Below, one piece after another: positions 9,595 to 20,547 of a stretch of DNA of 64,000 nt (position 1 is its first letter; every line of letters begins with the position of its first letter). Both the position numbers and the translations under genes were made by a program. This DNA is from Pseudomonas sp. MYb327 (GTDB taxonomy: Bacteria > Pseudomonadota > Gammaproteobacteria > Pseudomonadales > Pseudomonadaceae). Under the pieces are notes generated by a model that saw nothing but the letters and a program-made list of their open reading frames with translations, was not told the origin of the DNA and ran no database searches. The DNA is taken from the NCBI RefSeq assembly GCF_040438925.1, contig NZ_CP159258.1, positions 4,658,501 through 4,722,500 of the forward strand. The letters are read 5' to 3'.

Positions 9595-10119
9595 TCATCG
9601 GTTCGTTGTCTGGCGCAGCAGCATGGTGCCACCGCGCTGGGTAAATTCAAGTTTGTTCAGTGCGCTCATACCGAGCAGCACTTGCTTGCCATCCAGGCCT
9701 GGCACGACGATGGCGCGCACATCACGCAGCACAATGTCGCCCAGTTGCAGCCGGTCGATGCGGGTTCGATAACCCTCGGTACGACCGTTGGCGGTGCTCA
9801 GGGTTACCCCGAAGCCTTGTTCCAGTTTCAGCCGTTCGGCCATTTGCGCCGGGATCGCCACATCGGTTGCCCCGGTATCGAGCATGAAATCCACCGGCTG
9901 ACCGTTGATATGGCCGCTGGCGACGAAATGCCCCTGGCCGTTGCTGACCAGCTTAACTTCGATAAAACCTTCGCCCTGTTCCGAGCTGACGACCACGTTG
10001 GGATTCTGCTGACGCGCTTCCCACTGACCAAAAAACCGTGTCGCCAGAAAAAGCGCGGCGCACCAGGCCAGCACCATCAGCACTCTACCGGCGCGCTTGC
10101 CCGGCGTTTGCTGGCTCAT
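9595..10119 (-). CDS. Membrane-anchored retropepsin-like aspartic protease
   Basis: A 174-residue single-domain protease with one N-terminal membrane segment (about 13-29). The active-site motif DTGAT is at 81-85 inside a clan AA aspartyl fold ([13 protein letters not shown], then [13 protein letters not shown]). One DTG motif per chain means it should act as a homodimer, as retroviral proteases do. It is probably inserted in the inner membrane facing the periplasm. Start and stop overlap the neighbours tightly: its ATG overlaps the upstream stop by four bases and parC starts 7 bases after its stop. The substrate is unknown. Confidence 0.85.
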   Translation of the reverse strand: MSQQTPGKRAGRVLMVLAWCAALFLATRFFGQWEARQQNPNVVVSSEQGEGFIEVKLVSNGQGHFVASGHINGQPVDFMLDTGATDVAIPAQMAERLKLEQGFGVTLSTANGRTEGYRTRIDRLQLGDIVLRDVRAIVVPGLDGKQVLLGMSALNKLEFTQRGGTMLLRQTTNR

Positions 10120-11105
10120 GGTCTGGCGCTCCAGCCACCGTCAGGCGCGGCAAAGCGCCAGACAATTGGCCGTTGCTCGCCATCGGCGCGGGCACCGTCA
10201 TTGTTGTCGATACCAATCCAGGCGCCCTCGGCATCCACCACCAGCGCTTCCGCCAGCCCATAGGGTTGTGGATAACGCCGGTTTTCCTGCAACGCCTCAT
10301 CAGCAAACGACCAGCAGCGCTCGACCTTGGCCGTCATTGCATCGCGACGGCAAATCTCGAACGCGTTGCGCTCAAGGGTAAATAGCTTGCCGTTGAACAA
10401 TGACAGATCGGCAAAGTCACGGGAAACCGCTTTGGCCTTGGGAAACTGGGGTGGCTGCATTTCTACTCCGGCTTCGCTCAGCAGCACGCAACCGCCATCG
10501 CAGTCCCAGACGGTTTGCTTGCGCTTGATCGAGATCAACCCACGGCGTTCGCGCTCGGCAGCCAACCACAGTTGATCACCCGCCGGGTTGATCGCCAGCC
10601 CTTCGAATAACGCATTGAAATGCAACAGCATGCCGCTCGCCCGCGCTTCACGGACCATGATCGGCGAGATCTTCAGCCAGGTGGCCGGCCCCGTCGACGG
10701 AATTTGCAGCACCGCCGCATGGGATTCACTGACCACGTAGCGATTGCCGGCGCTGTCGCAGGTGATGCCCTCGAAATCGAGGTCGCCACCCCGCACAAAC
10801 GCCGCCAGCCAAGCCCGCGAACGCAGCCCCCAGGGCAGACCGCTGGCGGGTACCGGAGGCGCGCCGATCCCCACGGCCTCCGCGCGCCAGATGCCGCCCC
10901 GGGTATCGAGACGATAGATCTGATCGTCGTCGCGGTCGGACACCGTCCACAGCTCCTTGCCGCACTGGGCCAACCCGGACAGGTTGCCGCCGCGCATGCC
11001 ATCGACGGCATGCTCGGACAACAGACGCAACTGTGGTGTCGGCTCGGCAGACACCGTCATCGAGGTCAGCAGCAACGCACACGCCAGGGCAAAGCCCAGA
11101 CGCAT
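10116..11105 (-). CDS. Secreted esterase-like/phytase-like beta-propeller protein
   Basis: A 329-residue exported protein with a cleavable signal peptide (about 1-20, ending VSA-EP). Repeated blade-like segments (LSGLAQCGKELWTVSDRDD, DLDFEGITCDSAGNRYVVSE, FEGLAINPAGDQLWLAAE) match the esterase-like activity of phytase family. The FEGIT and FEGLA signatures are the typical blade ends. Location is probably periplasmic. Its ATG overlaps the parE stop by one base (TGATG), and its stop overlaps the next ATG by four. Its presence in a topoisomerase operon is conserved in pseudomonads but unexplained. Enzymatic activity is unproven. Confidence 0.8.
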   Translation of the reverse strand: MRLGFALACALLLTSMTVSAEPTPQLRLLSEHAVDGMRGGNLSGLAQCGKELWTVSDRDDDQIYRLDTRGGIWRAEAVGIGAPPVPASGLPWGLRSRAWLAAFVRGGDLDFEGITCDSAGNRYVVSESHAAVLQIPSTGPATWLKISPIMVREARASGMLLHFNALFEGLAINPAGDQLWLAAERERRGLISIKRKQTVWDCDGGCVLLSEAGVEMQPPQFPKAKAVSRDFADLSLFNGKLFTLERNAFEICRRDAMTAKVERCWSFADEALQENRRYPQPYGLAEALVVDAEGAWIGIDNNDGARADGEQRPIVWRFAAPDGGWSARP

Positions 11106-13012
11106 CAGCCCAGAACCTCGGCCAGGTTGCCCTTGGACTCCAGCCAGGTCTTGCGGTCACCGGCGCGTTTTTTCGCCAGCAGCATGTCCATCATTTCCGA
11201 GGTCGCCTCGAAATTATCGCCCAGCGTCAGTTGCACCAGGCGCCGGGTGTTTGGGTCCATGGTGGTTTCGCGCAACTGCGGCGGGTTCATTTCGCCCAGG
11301 CCTTTGAATCGGGTGACCTGTGGCTTACCGCGTTTCTTCTCGGCGACCAGGCGATCGAGAATGCCGTCGCGCTCGGCTTCGTCCAGGGCGTAGTAGATCT
11401 CTTTACCCAGGTCGATGCGGTACAGCGGCGGCATGGCGACGTAGACGTGCCCGGCATCGACCAACGCGCGGAAATGCTGGACGAACAGTGCGCAAAGCAG
11501 CGTTGCGATGTGCAGACCGTCGGAGTCGGCGTCGGCGAGGATGCAGATTTTGCCGTAGCGCAGCTGGCTCATGTCCGCCGCGCCCGGATCGACGCCGATG
11601 GCCACGGCAATGTTGTGCACTTCCTGGCTGGCCAGCACTTCGCTGCCGTCGACTTCCCACGTGTTGAGGATCTTGCCGCGCAACGGCAGGATCGCCTGGA
11701 ATTCTTTGTCCCGCGCCTGCTTGGCCGAACCGCCGGCGGAATCACCTTCCACCAGGAACAGTTCGGAACGCATCGGGTCCTGCCCGGCGCAGTCGGCGAG
11801 TTTGCCCGGCAACGCCGGCCCCTGAGTGATGCGCTTGCGCTCGACCTTCTTGCTGGCCTTCAGGCGACGACCGGCGTTGTTGATCGCCAGTTCCGCCAGC
11901 GCCAGGCCGGTTTCCGGATTGGCGTTGAGCCACAGGCTGAACGCATCCTTGACCACACCGGAAACGAATGCCGCCGCTTCGCGGGACGATAGACGTTCCT
12001 TGGTCTGGCCGGAGAATTGCGGCTCCTGCATCTTCATCGACAGCACGAAAGCGATGCGTTCCCAGACGTCTTCCGGCGCCAGTTTCACACCGCGCGGCAA
12101 CAGGCTGCGGAATTCGCAGAACTCGCGCATCGCATCGAGCAAGCCTTGGCGCAAACCGTTGACGTGGGTGCCGCCCTGGGCCGTCGGGATCAGGTTGACG
12201 TAGCTTTCCTGCACCGCGTCGCCACCTTCCGGCAGCCACAGCAGGGCCCAGTCAACCGCTTCCTTGTTCCCGGCAAAAGCACCGCAGAACGGCTCGTCCG
12301 GCAGACGCTCGAATTCGCTGACCGCGTCGACGAGGTAGGAACGCAGGCCATCTTCGTAATGCCACTCGACTTTCTCGCCGGTGGCCTTGTCTTCAAAACT
12401 GACCAGCAGCCCCGGGCACAGAACGGCCTTGGCCTTGAGCACGTGCTTGAGGCGGCTGATAGAGAATTTCGGTGAATCGAAGTATTTCGGGTCCGGGGCG
12501 AAGAACACACTGGTCCCGGTGTTGCGCTTGCCCACCGTACCGACGATTTCCAGCTCGGTTTTCTTGTAACCGTCGGCGAAAGTCATCTGGTATTCGTTGC
12601 CGTCACGCTTTACGCGCACCCGGACTTCAGTCGACAAGGCGTTGACCACCGAGATACCCACCCCGTGCAGACCGCCGGAGAACTGGTAGTTCTTATTGGA
12701 AAACTTGCCGCCCGCATGCAGCTTGGTGAGGATCAGCTCGACCCCGGAAACGCCTTCTTCGGGGTGGATGTCCACCGGCATGCCACGGCCGTCATCGCTG
12801 ACTTCCAGCGAATGGTCGGCGTGCAGGATGACCTGCACCGATTTGGCGTGCCCCGCCAAGGCTTCGTCGACGCTGTTGTCGATGACTTCCTGGGCAAGGT
12901 GGTTCGGCCGACTGGTGTCGGTGTACATGCCGGGGCGTTTGCGCACCGGGTCGAGGCCCGAGAGGACTTCGATGGCGTCGGCGTTATAAGAGCTAGCGCT
13001 GGGAGTGGCCAT
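11105..13012 (-). CDS. parE: DNA topoisomerase IV subunit B
   Basis: ATPase subunit of topoisomerase IV, 635 residues. The GHKL ATPase domain is at the N-terminus (VIDNSVDEALAG, DDGRGMP, GGLHGVG) and the TOPRIM/quinolone region EGDSAGGSAKQARD lies in the middle. It is paired with ParC encoded downstream. The ATG at 13012 sits 41 bases after yqiA, so yqiA-parE probably share a transcript. The stop is shared with the next start as TGATG. Confidence 0.98.
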   Translation of the reverse strand: MATPSASSYNADAIEVLSGLDPVRKRPGMYTDTSRPNHLAQEVIDNSVDEALAGHAKSVQVILHADHSLEVSDDGRGMPVDIHPEEGVSGVELILTKLHAGGKFSNKNYQFSGGLHGVGISVVNALSTEVRVRVKRDGNEYQMTFADGYKKTELEIVGTVGKRNTGTSVFFAPDPKYFDSPKFSISRLKHVLKAKAVLCPGLLVSFEDKATGEKVEWHYEDGLRSYLVDAVSEFERLPDEPFCGAFAGNKEAVDWALLWLPEGGDAVQESYVNLIPTAQGGTHVNGLRQGLLDAMREFCEFRSLLPRGVKLAPEDVWERIAFVLSMKMQEPQFSGQTKERLSSREAAAFVSGVVKDAFSLWLNANPETGLALAELAINNAGRRLKASKKVERKRITQGPALPGKLADCAGQDPMRSELFLVEGDSAGGSAKQARDKEFQAILPLRGKILNTWEVDGSEVLASQEVHNIAVAIGVDPGAADMSQLRYGKICILADADSDGLHIATLLCALFVQHFRALVDAGHVYVAMPPLYRIDLGKEIYYALDEAERDGILDRLVAEKKRGKPQVTRFKGLGEMNPPQLRETTMDPNTRRLVQLTLGDNFEATSEMMDMLLAKKRAGDRKTWLESKGNLAEVLG

Positions 13013-13053
13013 GGGGTCTCGTCGTCAGTGTGTCAGTGAAAAGGGGCGAGATA

Positions 13054-13662
13054 TCACAGTGCAGTGAAATCAATCGCCTGATACAAATCGGCGCCAATGC
13101 CGGCAAAACTCAGCATGGCGGGAAGCTGTGTGGCAAAACCCTGGAAACTATGGTCGCCGCCGGCCTGGATCCGCAAGGCACAGGCCCGGTAATACTGTTG
13201 GGCGAGGCGATAATCCAGCGTTTCGTCACCGGTCTGCAACCACACCTGATAGCGCTGCGGGTCCTGCGGCGCCGGCACTTCCAGTTCGGCCAGGGCCGTC
13301 ACATGGTCGTGGGTCAGTTCCCAGGCCTCATCGGTATACAGGTTTTTCTGCGTCCCCAGAAACCCGTCGAACATCCGGTGTGGATTGACGGCAGGGTTGA
13401 TCAACAGGGCCTTCAGGCCATGGCGTTCGGCCAAGTGAGTCGCATAGTAGCCGCCGAGTGAGCTGCCGACCAGCAGTGGCCGCCCGAGCGCTTCAATCGC
13501 CTGTTCGAGCTGACCGATGGCTTCGCGGGGATGGTGATGCAGGGCCGGCACCCGCAGTTGATCGCTCAAGCCCAGACGCTCCATCACTGCGATCAACTGT
13601 GTGGCCTTCTTTGACGCAGGCGCACTGTTGAAACCGTGGATATAAAGGATCGAGCCGGACAT
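13054..13662 (-). CDS. yqiA: YqiA-type alpha/beta hydrolase (esterase)
   Basis: A 202-residue cytoplasmic alpha/beta hydrolase. It has the oxyanion segment ILYIHGFNSAP near the start, the nucleophile elbow GSSLGG (Ser central), and the catalytic His in GGDHSFQGF near the C-terminus. It matches the YqiA family, an acyl-CoA and small-ester hydrolase found next to parE in many gammaproteobacteria. The ATG at 13662 has GGGAG 6-10 bases upstream; the open frame further upstream runs through the REP element and is not coding. Confidence 0.9.
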   Translation of the reverse strand: MSGSILYIHGFNSAPASKKATQLIAVMERLGLSDQLRVPALHHHPREAIGQLEQAIEALGRPLLVGSSLGGYYATHLAERHGLKALLINPAVNPHRMFDGFLGTQKNLYTDEAWELTHDHVTALAELEVPAPQDPQRYQVWLQTGDETLDYRLAQQYYRACALRIQAGGDHSFQGFATQLPAMLSFAGIGADLYQAIDFTAL

Positions 13663-13751
13663 TTGAACTCCCTGTGCGTCGGGTAAAGAGGCGGAGTTTA
13701 CAGGGACTCGGAAGGAGTTTGGTGCAATCATCTGTTGAATTGAATTCCCCC

Positions 13752-13819
13752 TGTAGGAGCCCGGCTTGCTGGCGATGGCGTCCTTGAAATCGCTATCGCC
13801 AGCAAGCCGGGCTCTCACA
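13752..13819. repeat. REP pair between yqiA and cpdA
   Basis: TGTAGGAGCCCGGCTTGCTGGCGATGGCG faces its inverted partner (ATCGCCAGCAAGCCGGGCTCTCACA) across about 11 bases. It separates cpdA from yqiA and may reduce read-through. Confidence 0.9.
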
Positions 13820-13834
13820 GAGGGAGTGGGCTTG

Positions 13835-14650
13835 TCAGTAACCGTTGGAACCGTAATCCACCGTAAAATCGAAGCCGATGACTCTCTCCACACCGGTTTC
13901 CAGACGACCGTCCGGCAACAAGCGCAACCAGCGATACCCTGGCGCCTGCTCGCCGACCTTGAAATCCTCGCTGCCCGGTTCGAACTGAATGCAGGTCGAC
14001 GGCGAGGCGATCAGACGTACGCCGTTACGCAATTGATCGATTTCCTGATGCACGTGCCCCCAGAGCACTGCGCGTACCTGCGGAAAACGATCGAGCACTT
14101 CAAAAAAGGCTTCCGGATTGCGCAAGCCTATCGGCTCCATCCACGCACAACCGATCGACACCGGATGATGGTGCAAGCACACCAAATGATGGCGCTCGGG
14201 CGCTTCGCTCAGCGCCTGGGCCAGCAACTGCAATTGTTCGTCCTGCAGAAACCCTGGCACCGAGCCCGGCACCGCCGAATCCAGCAACGTGACCCGCCAA
14301 TTACCGATATCCACCACCGGTTCCAGCAAGGCACTTTGCACCGCTGCCTCGGCCATGATCCGTGGCTCGTCGTGGTTGCCGGGAATCCAGCGTGCCGGCG
14401 CATCGAGTTGCCGGGTCTGTTCGCGAAACTGCTGGTAAGACTCCAGCGTGCCGTCCTGAGACAGATCGCCGGTGGCCAGGATCAGATCGATCCGAGGCTG
14501 CTGCGCGCGCACCAGTTCGATGACTTTTTGCAGGCTGTCACGGGTATTCATGCCCAGCAGCGCACCGTCCGCCTCGGCAAACAGGTGACTGTCAGAGAGT
14601 TGCACCAGCAACGCCGACTCGGCGGTGGTCAGGGTGGATACGCTCGGCAA
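13835..14650 (-). CDS. cpdA: 3',5'-cyclic-AMP phosphodiesterase CpdA
   Basis: Hydrolyses cAMP and so tunes the Vfr/Crp response. The 271-residue calcineurin-type metallophosphoesterase has DSH (20-22), GDLSQDG (61-67), GNHD (91-94), HHHPV and GHVH in order, giving all metal ligands. The start is TTG at 14650: GGAGAA lies 5-10 bases upstream and the conserved LLVQLSDSHLF follows at the usual distance. Upstream in-frame codons lack a binding site. It is the fourth gene of a minus-strand series nudF, DUF1249 gene, cpdA, yqiA. Confidence 0.93.
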   Translation of the reverse strand: MPSVSTLTTAESALLVQLSDSHLFAEADGALLGMNTRDSLQKVIELVRAQQPRIDLILATGDLSQDGTLESYQQFREQTRQLDAPARWIPGNHDEPRIMAEAAVQSALLEPVVDIGNWRVTLLDSAVPGSVPGFLQDEQLQLLAQALSEAPERHHLVCLHHHPVSIGCAWMEPIGLRNPEAFFEVLDRFPQVRAVLWGHVHQEIDQLRNGVRLIASPSTCIQFEPGSEDFKVGEQAPGYRWLRLLPDGRLETGVERVIGFDFTVDYGSNGY

Positions 14651-14753
14651 GGTGTTCTCCCAGGGCGTGATCGCGGGGTTGGATAATGGCGCAATTATGC
14701 TGGGGGATGATTGAAAGGGGAAACCTGTGAACCTGACGCAGTTCACAAGAACG

Positions 14754-15206
14754 TCAACGGACCACTTCGTACTCGTGCCCCAACGCCAGGCAATGGCTCA
14801 ACCATTCGCCCAGGAACATATTCAGTTGGGCCTTTTCGTCGGGCTGATGCATCGAAGCGTTCGGATAAGGATAGATGCCACGAAAGCGTCGCGCATGTTC
14901 GGCGCTGACCACTTCGGCCATGCAGGCGTCGTGATAGACCTGTACTTCCAGTTGCGGCACTGGCAGCCACGGCAGGCTGTGCTCCTGACGCACTTGCAGC
15001 GTCGTGGTGTACGGACAGACTTGCAGCACTTCCAGGGCCAGCACGCCGAGCATCTGCTCGCCATGGGTCACGGCGATGCGCCGCGCTGCCGGCTCGCTGC
15101 GCATGTCCGGCAGCAGTCGCATCAGGCGCGCGTAGTTCGCCTCACAGGACGCTTGCAGCCCCACGAGGTCCACCCGATAGCGATCGCGCAGCTTGTTTAC
15201 GACCAT
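14754..15206 (-). CDS. DUF1249 (YqiB-like) protein
   Basis: A 150-residue soluble protein of the DUF1249/YqiB family, function unknown. The conserved segments CEANYARLMRLLP, QVYHDACMAEV and the C-terminal KAQLNMFLGEWLSHCL are visible. Its ATG at 15206 lies inside the end of nudF (10-base overlap), showing translational coupling. The same nudF-yqiB-cpdA-yqiA-parE order occurs in E. coli, which supports the call. Confidence 0.88.
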   Translation of the reverse strand: MVVNKLRDRYRVDLVGLQASCEANYARLMRLLPDMRSEPAARRIAVTHGEQMLGVLALEVLQVCPYTTTLQVRQEHSLPWLPVPQLEVQVYHDACMAEVVSAEHARRFRGIYPYPNASMHQPDEKAQLNMFLGEWLSHCLALGHEYEVVR

Positions 15207-15814
15207 AACCCCCTCACTTCAACGCGGTTCAGTGCCAGCCATTGCAAGGCAATGATGCTGGCCGCGTTGGCAATACGACCGTCGCGCACGGCTTGCAGGG
15301 CGTCTTCGAAGGCCCACACCGTCACGCGGATATCTTCTGCTTCTTCCTCCAGCCCATGCAGGCCGCCGACCCCGGTTGTCTCGCAACGCCCCAGGTACAA
15401 ATGCACGAATTCATTGCTGCCGCCCGGCGATGGAAAATATTTGGTCATCGGCCACAGCGCCCCGAATACCAGCCCAGCTTCCTCCTGCCCTTCGCGGTGA
15501 GCAACTTCTTCCGGTACTTCTTCCGTATCGATCAGACCAGCGACCAGTTCGATCAGCCACGGATTGTTCATCTTGCCCATGGCGCCGACGCGAAACTGCT
15601 CGATCAGCACGACTTCGTCGCGCTGCGGATCGTAAGGCAGTACACAAACCGCATCGTGGCGCACGAAGACTTCCCGATTGATCTCGCGGCTCATGCCGCC
15701 GGCGAACAATTCGTGGCGCAAGTGCACGCGATCGAGCTTGTAGAAGCCCTCGTAGCACTTTTCGCGCCGAACGATATCAACGGCGGTCGGAATGGCGCTG
15801 GCAAAATCAGTCAT
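15197..15814 (-). CDS. nudF: ADP-ribose pyrophosphatase (Nudix) NudF
   Basis: Hydrolyses ADP-ribose to AMP and ribose-5-phosphate. 205 residues, like E. coli NudF (209). The Nudix box spans residues 93-115 and fits GX5EX7REUXEEXGU exactly (Gly93, Glu99, Arg107-Glu108, Glu111-Glu112, Gly114). The ATG at 15814 gives the conserved N-terminus. It heads the nudF-DUF1249-cpdA series and its last 10 bases overlap the next gene. Confidence 0.94.
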   Translation of the reverse strand: MTDFASAIPTAVDIVRREKCYEGFYKLDRVHLRHELFAGGMSREINREVFVRHDAVCVLPYDPQRDEVVLIEQFRVGAMGKMNNPWLIELVAGLIDTEEVPEEVAHREGQEEAGLVFGALWPMTKYFPSPGGSNEFVHLYLGRCETTGVGGLHGLEEEAEDIRVTVWAFEDALQAVRDGRIANAASIIALQWLALNRVEVRGLWS

Positions 15815-16036
15815 GACTATCCTCTTTACTACAATCCTGTTCGAGGTTCCTTTTCCTGGAGCCTCGACTTCGCGCCATCCTAACGCGCCCGTGACGTTTG
15901 ATGCAGCCCCTTTACCGTCAGCGGGATAGACGGTTAGGACGAAACCCACTCTAATTAGCTTAGTGGCGAACTGACTGCTCCGTTGACAGTCGAAGCGGGT
16001 AACTTTTCGCCTTTCCCTGTTTTATGAAGGACAACC

Positions 16037-16783
16037 ATGTCGCTTTTTAAAATCGCCTCCGTGGCCGCTATCGCCCTGACCCTGGGCGCTTGCCAGAGCC
16101 TTTTCCAGCCCAACTATCGGGCGCCGCTGGAAACCACCCGCGACGCCTCCGAACAGCTCAAGCCAGGTTGCACGGACCAGGATTGCCCGCTGGTGAACAT
16201 CGACACGCTGCACTTCCCAGCCGAGCCTGCACTGGACGGCATCATCGAAAAACGCCTGCTGCAAATGACCCGCACCTCGCCCGACGCTCCGGTGGCACCG
16301 ACGCTGGCGGCCTATCGCGAACAGTTTTTGCGCACCGCCGGCCCGCGCAACAGCATTTACTTGCAGGCCAAGGTACGGGAGCAGCATGACGGCTTGGTGA
16401 TCATCGAGTTGTCCAGCTACCTGGACACCGGCGGCGCCCATGGCACGCCGGGTCGGGGCTTCATCAACTATTCGCGCCAACAGCATAAAGTGCTGACGCT
16501 GTCGGACATGCTGGTGCCGGGGCAGGAAGAGGCGTTCTGGAAAGCCGCGCAGGTGGCGCACAACAGTTGGTTGATCAGCACCAAGCTCGATCAGGAACCG
16601 GAGTTCGTGAAGAGCTGGCCGTTCCAGAAAACCCAAAACGTGGCGCTGACCTATGGCGGGGTGATCCTCAAGTACGAAACCAGCAGCATCGCGCCGTACG
16701 CGCTGGGTCATGTCGAACTGAAGATCCCCTACCCTCGCCTGAACGGCATCATCAAGCCCGAGCTGTTTCCCGGCCGTAACTGA
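16037..16783 (+). CDS. RsiV-like (DUF3298) lipoprotein
   Basis: A 248-residue lipoprotein: signal peptide with lipobox LGAC, Cys19 as lipidation site. The C-terminal two thirds carry the DUF3298/RsiV signature: a GGAHG element (DTGGAHGTPGRGFINY), LTLSDML and SIAPYALGHVELKIPY. In Bacillus RsiV this fold binds lysozyme, but no such role is shown here. Three cysteines follow in a short N-terminal stretch (Cys19 and the GCTDQDC pair). AAGGA precedes the ATG. The last 32 bases overlap the convergent cytX 3' end. Confidence 0.85.
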   Translation: MSLFKIASVAAIALTLGACQSLFQPNYRAPLETTRDASEQLKPGCTDQDCPLVNIDTLHFPAEPALDGIIEKRLLQMTRTSPDAPVAPTLAAYREQFLRTAGPRNSIYLQAKVREQHDGLVIIELSSYLDTGGAHGTPGRGFINYSRQQHKVLTLSDMLVPGQEEAFWKAAQVAHNSWLISTKLDQEPEFVKSWPFQKTQNVALTYGGVILKYETSSIAPYALGHVELKIPYPRLNGIIKPELFPGRN

Positions 16784-18044
16784 AGGCCCGACCCAGTACT
16801 AGCTGAAGCAGCCCTGCCAGGATCAACGCCGGCAGGGTTGCGCCGACATCAGGGTACAAGTTGGCCAGCAGATGATAGGTGCTGATCCCGCCCAGCCAGG
16901 CGAGCAGCGCCGGCCAGCGCAATGTAGCCGAGGCCACCTGGCCACTGCGTTTGCGCAGGATGAAGTGATCCACCAGCACCACACCGAACAACGGCGCAAA
17001 CACCGAGCCGATCAACAGCAGGAAGTTCTGGTACTGGGCCAATGGCGCCAGCAAGGCGATCAAGGTGCAGACTACGCCGATGGCCAACGCCAGGTGTTCG
17101 ACTTTCAAGCGCAGCAGAATCCCGCTCGACACCGCCGCCGAGTGAATATCGGCAAAGGCATTTTCCGACTCATCCAGCAAAATCAGCAGCAGCGGAATCC
17201 CCAGGCCGGCACCGGCCAGCGCCAACAGCAAGGCATTGACTTCACCGCTCGGCGCGAACGCCAGGGTGTAGGCCACGCCCAGGCTCATCAGCCAGAAGTT
17301 ACCGATAAAGAAACCGATCGCCGTGCCACCGAAGACATTCTTCGCTCGCTTGCCGAAACGCGAGTAGTCGGCAATCAGCGGCAGCCACGACAACGGCATG
17401 GCAATGGCGATGTCGAAGCCCACGGCAAACGGCATCGAACCGTCACCGGCCTGTGCCCACAATGCCGCCAGATCAGCTTTGGCGAACAGGTTCCAGGTCA
17501 GCCAAATGCACGCGGCCAGCAGCAGCCAGATGCCCCACTTGCGCAGGATTTGCCGCACAAAAGTCAACGGACCGCTGACGGCGAGCAAGGTCGCCAGTGC
17601 GCCGAAGAACAGCGTCCACAGCATGGGACTCGACAACAGGCTGCCTTCGCTGAAGGCCTTCGCGCCCAACAGGCTGGCCGCATCGCGCATGACGATGATT
17701 TCGAACGAACCCCAACCGATCAGTTGCAGCAGGTTCAGCACCGCTGGCAGGCTTGCGCCCCGTGTGCCGAGGCTGAGCTTGAGCGCGGCCATGGACGACA
17801 GGCCGGTGTCGCTGCCGATCACGCCGACGGCAGCCAGCAGCAGGACGCCGACCAGCGTGCCGAGGAAGATCGCCAGCAACGAGCCGGACAGGCCCAGGCC
17901 TGGCGCCAGAAGTGCGCCAGTCTGCAGCACCATTAGGCCGATGCCGAGGGAGAACCACAGGGAAAACAGATCGCGGCCGCCGAAGACACGTTTGTCGTTC
18001 GGTACAGCAATGTCGGGTGAGTAAGTGCTGGGTTGAATGCTCAA
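16752..18044 (-). CDS. cytX: Putative hydroxymethylpyrimidine transporter CytX
   Basis: A 430-residue NCS1-family permease with about twelve hydrophobic helices, of the CytX subgroup usually linked to TPP riboswitches and taken to import the thiamin pyrimidine precursor. The N-terminal FGGRDLFSLWFSLGIGLMVL segment and the SWLPLIADYSRFG segment are family-typical. It lies 141 bases after thiC, with a REP pair between. The start is TTG at 18044 with a weak GAG upstream; no better start exists before the first helix. The 3' end overlaps the convergent lipoprotein gene by 32 bases. Confidence 0.87.
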   Translation of the reverse strand: MSIQPSTYSPDIAVPNDKRVFGGRDLFSLWFSLGIGLMVLQTGALLAPGLGLSGSLLAIFLGTLVGVLLLAAVGVIGSDTGLSSMAALKLSLGTRGASLPAVLNLLQLIGWGSFEIIVMRDAASLLGAKAFSEGSLLSSPMLWTLFFGALATLLAVSGPLTFVRQILRKWGIWLLLAACIWLTWNLFAKADLAALWAQAGDGSMPFAVGFDIAIAMPLSWLPLIADYSRFGKRAKNVFGGTAIGFFIGNFWLMSLGVAYTLAFAPSGEVNALLLALAGAGLGIPLLLILLDESENAFADIHSAAVSSGILLRLKVEHLALAIGVVCTLIALLAPLAQYQNFLLLIGSVFAPLFGVVLVDHFILRKRSGQVASATLRWPALLAWLGGISTYHLLANLYPDVGATLPALILAGLLQLVLGRAFSYGRETARA

Positions 18045-18090
18045 GGGTGTTATCTCAGAGGGACATTTGTTGTTGTGGTCTTTACGGTCC

Positions 18091-18170
18091 CGTAGGAGCT
18101 GGCTTGCCAGCGATCAAAGGCGACGCAGTGCATCAGGTGCACCGCCATCGCCAGCAAGCCGGCTCCTACG
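18091..18170. repeat. REP pair between thiC and cytX
   Basis: CGTAGGAGCTGGCTTGCCAGCGAT and the inverted GCCATCGCCAGCAAGCCGGCTCCTACG are separated by about 32 bases. The element lies inside a presumed thiC-cytX transcript and may set the two genes at different mRNA levels. Confidence 0.9.
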
Positions 18171-18185
18171 GTTGGAATACCGGCA

Positions 18186-20547
<2,362 letters not shown>

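Noticed and set aside
13663..13893. N-terminal extension of yqiA through the REP element
   Set aside because: The extension is translated REP sequence; the ATG at 13662 has a good binding site and gives the family start.
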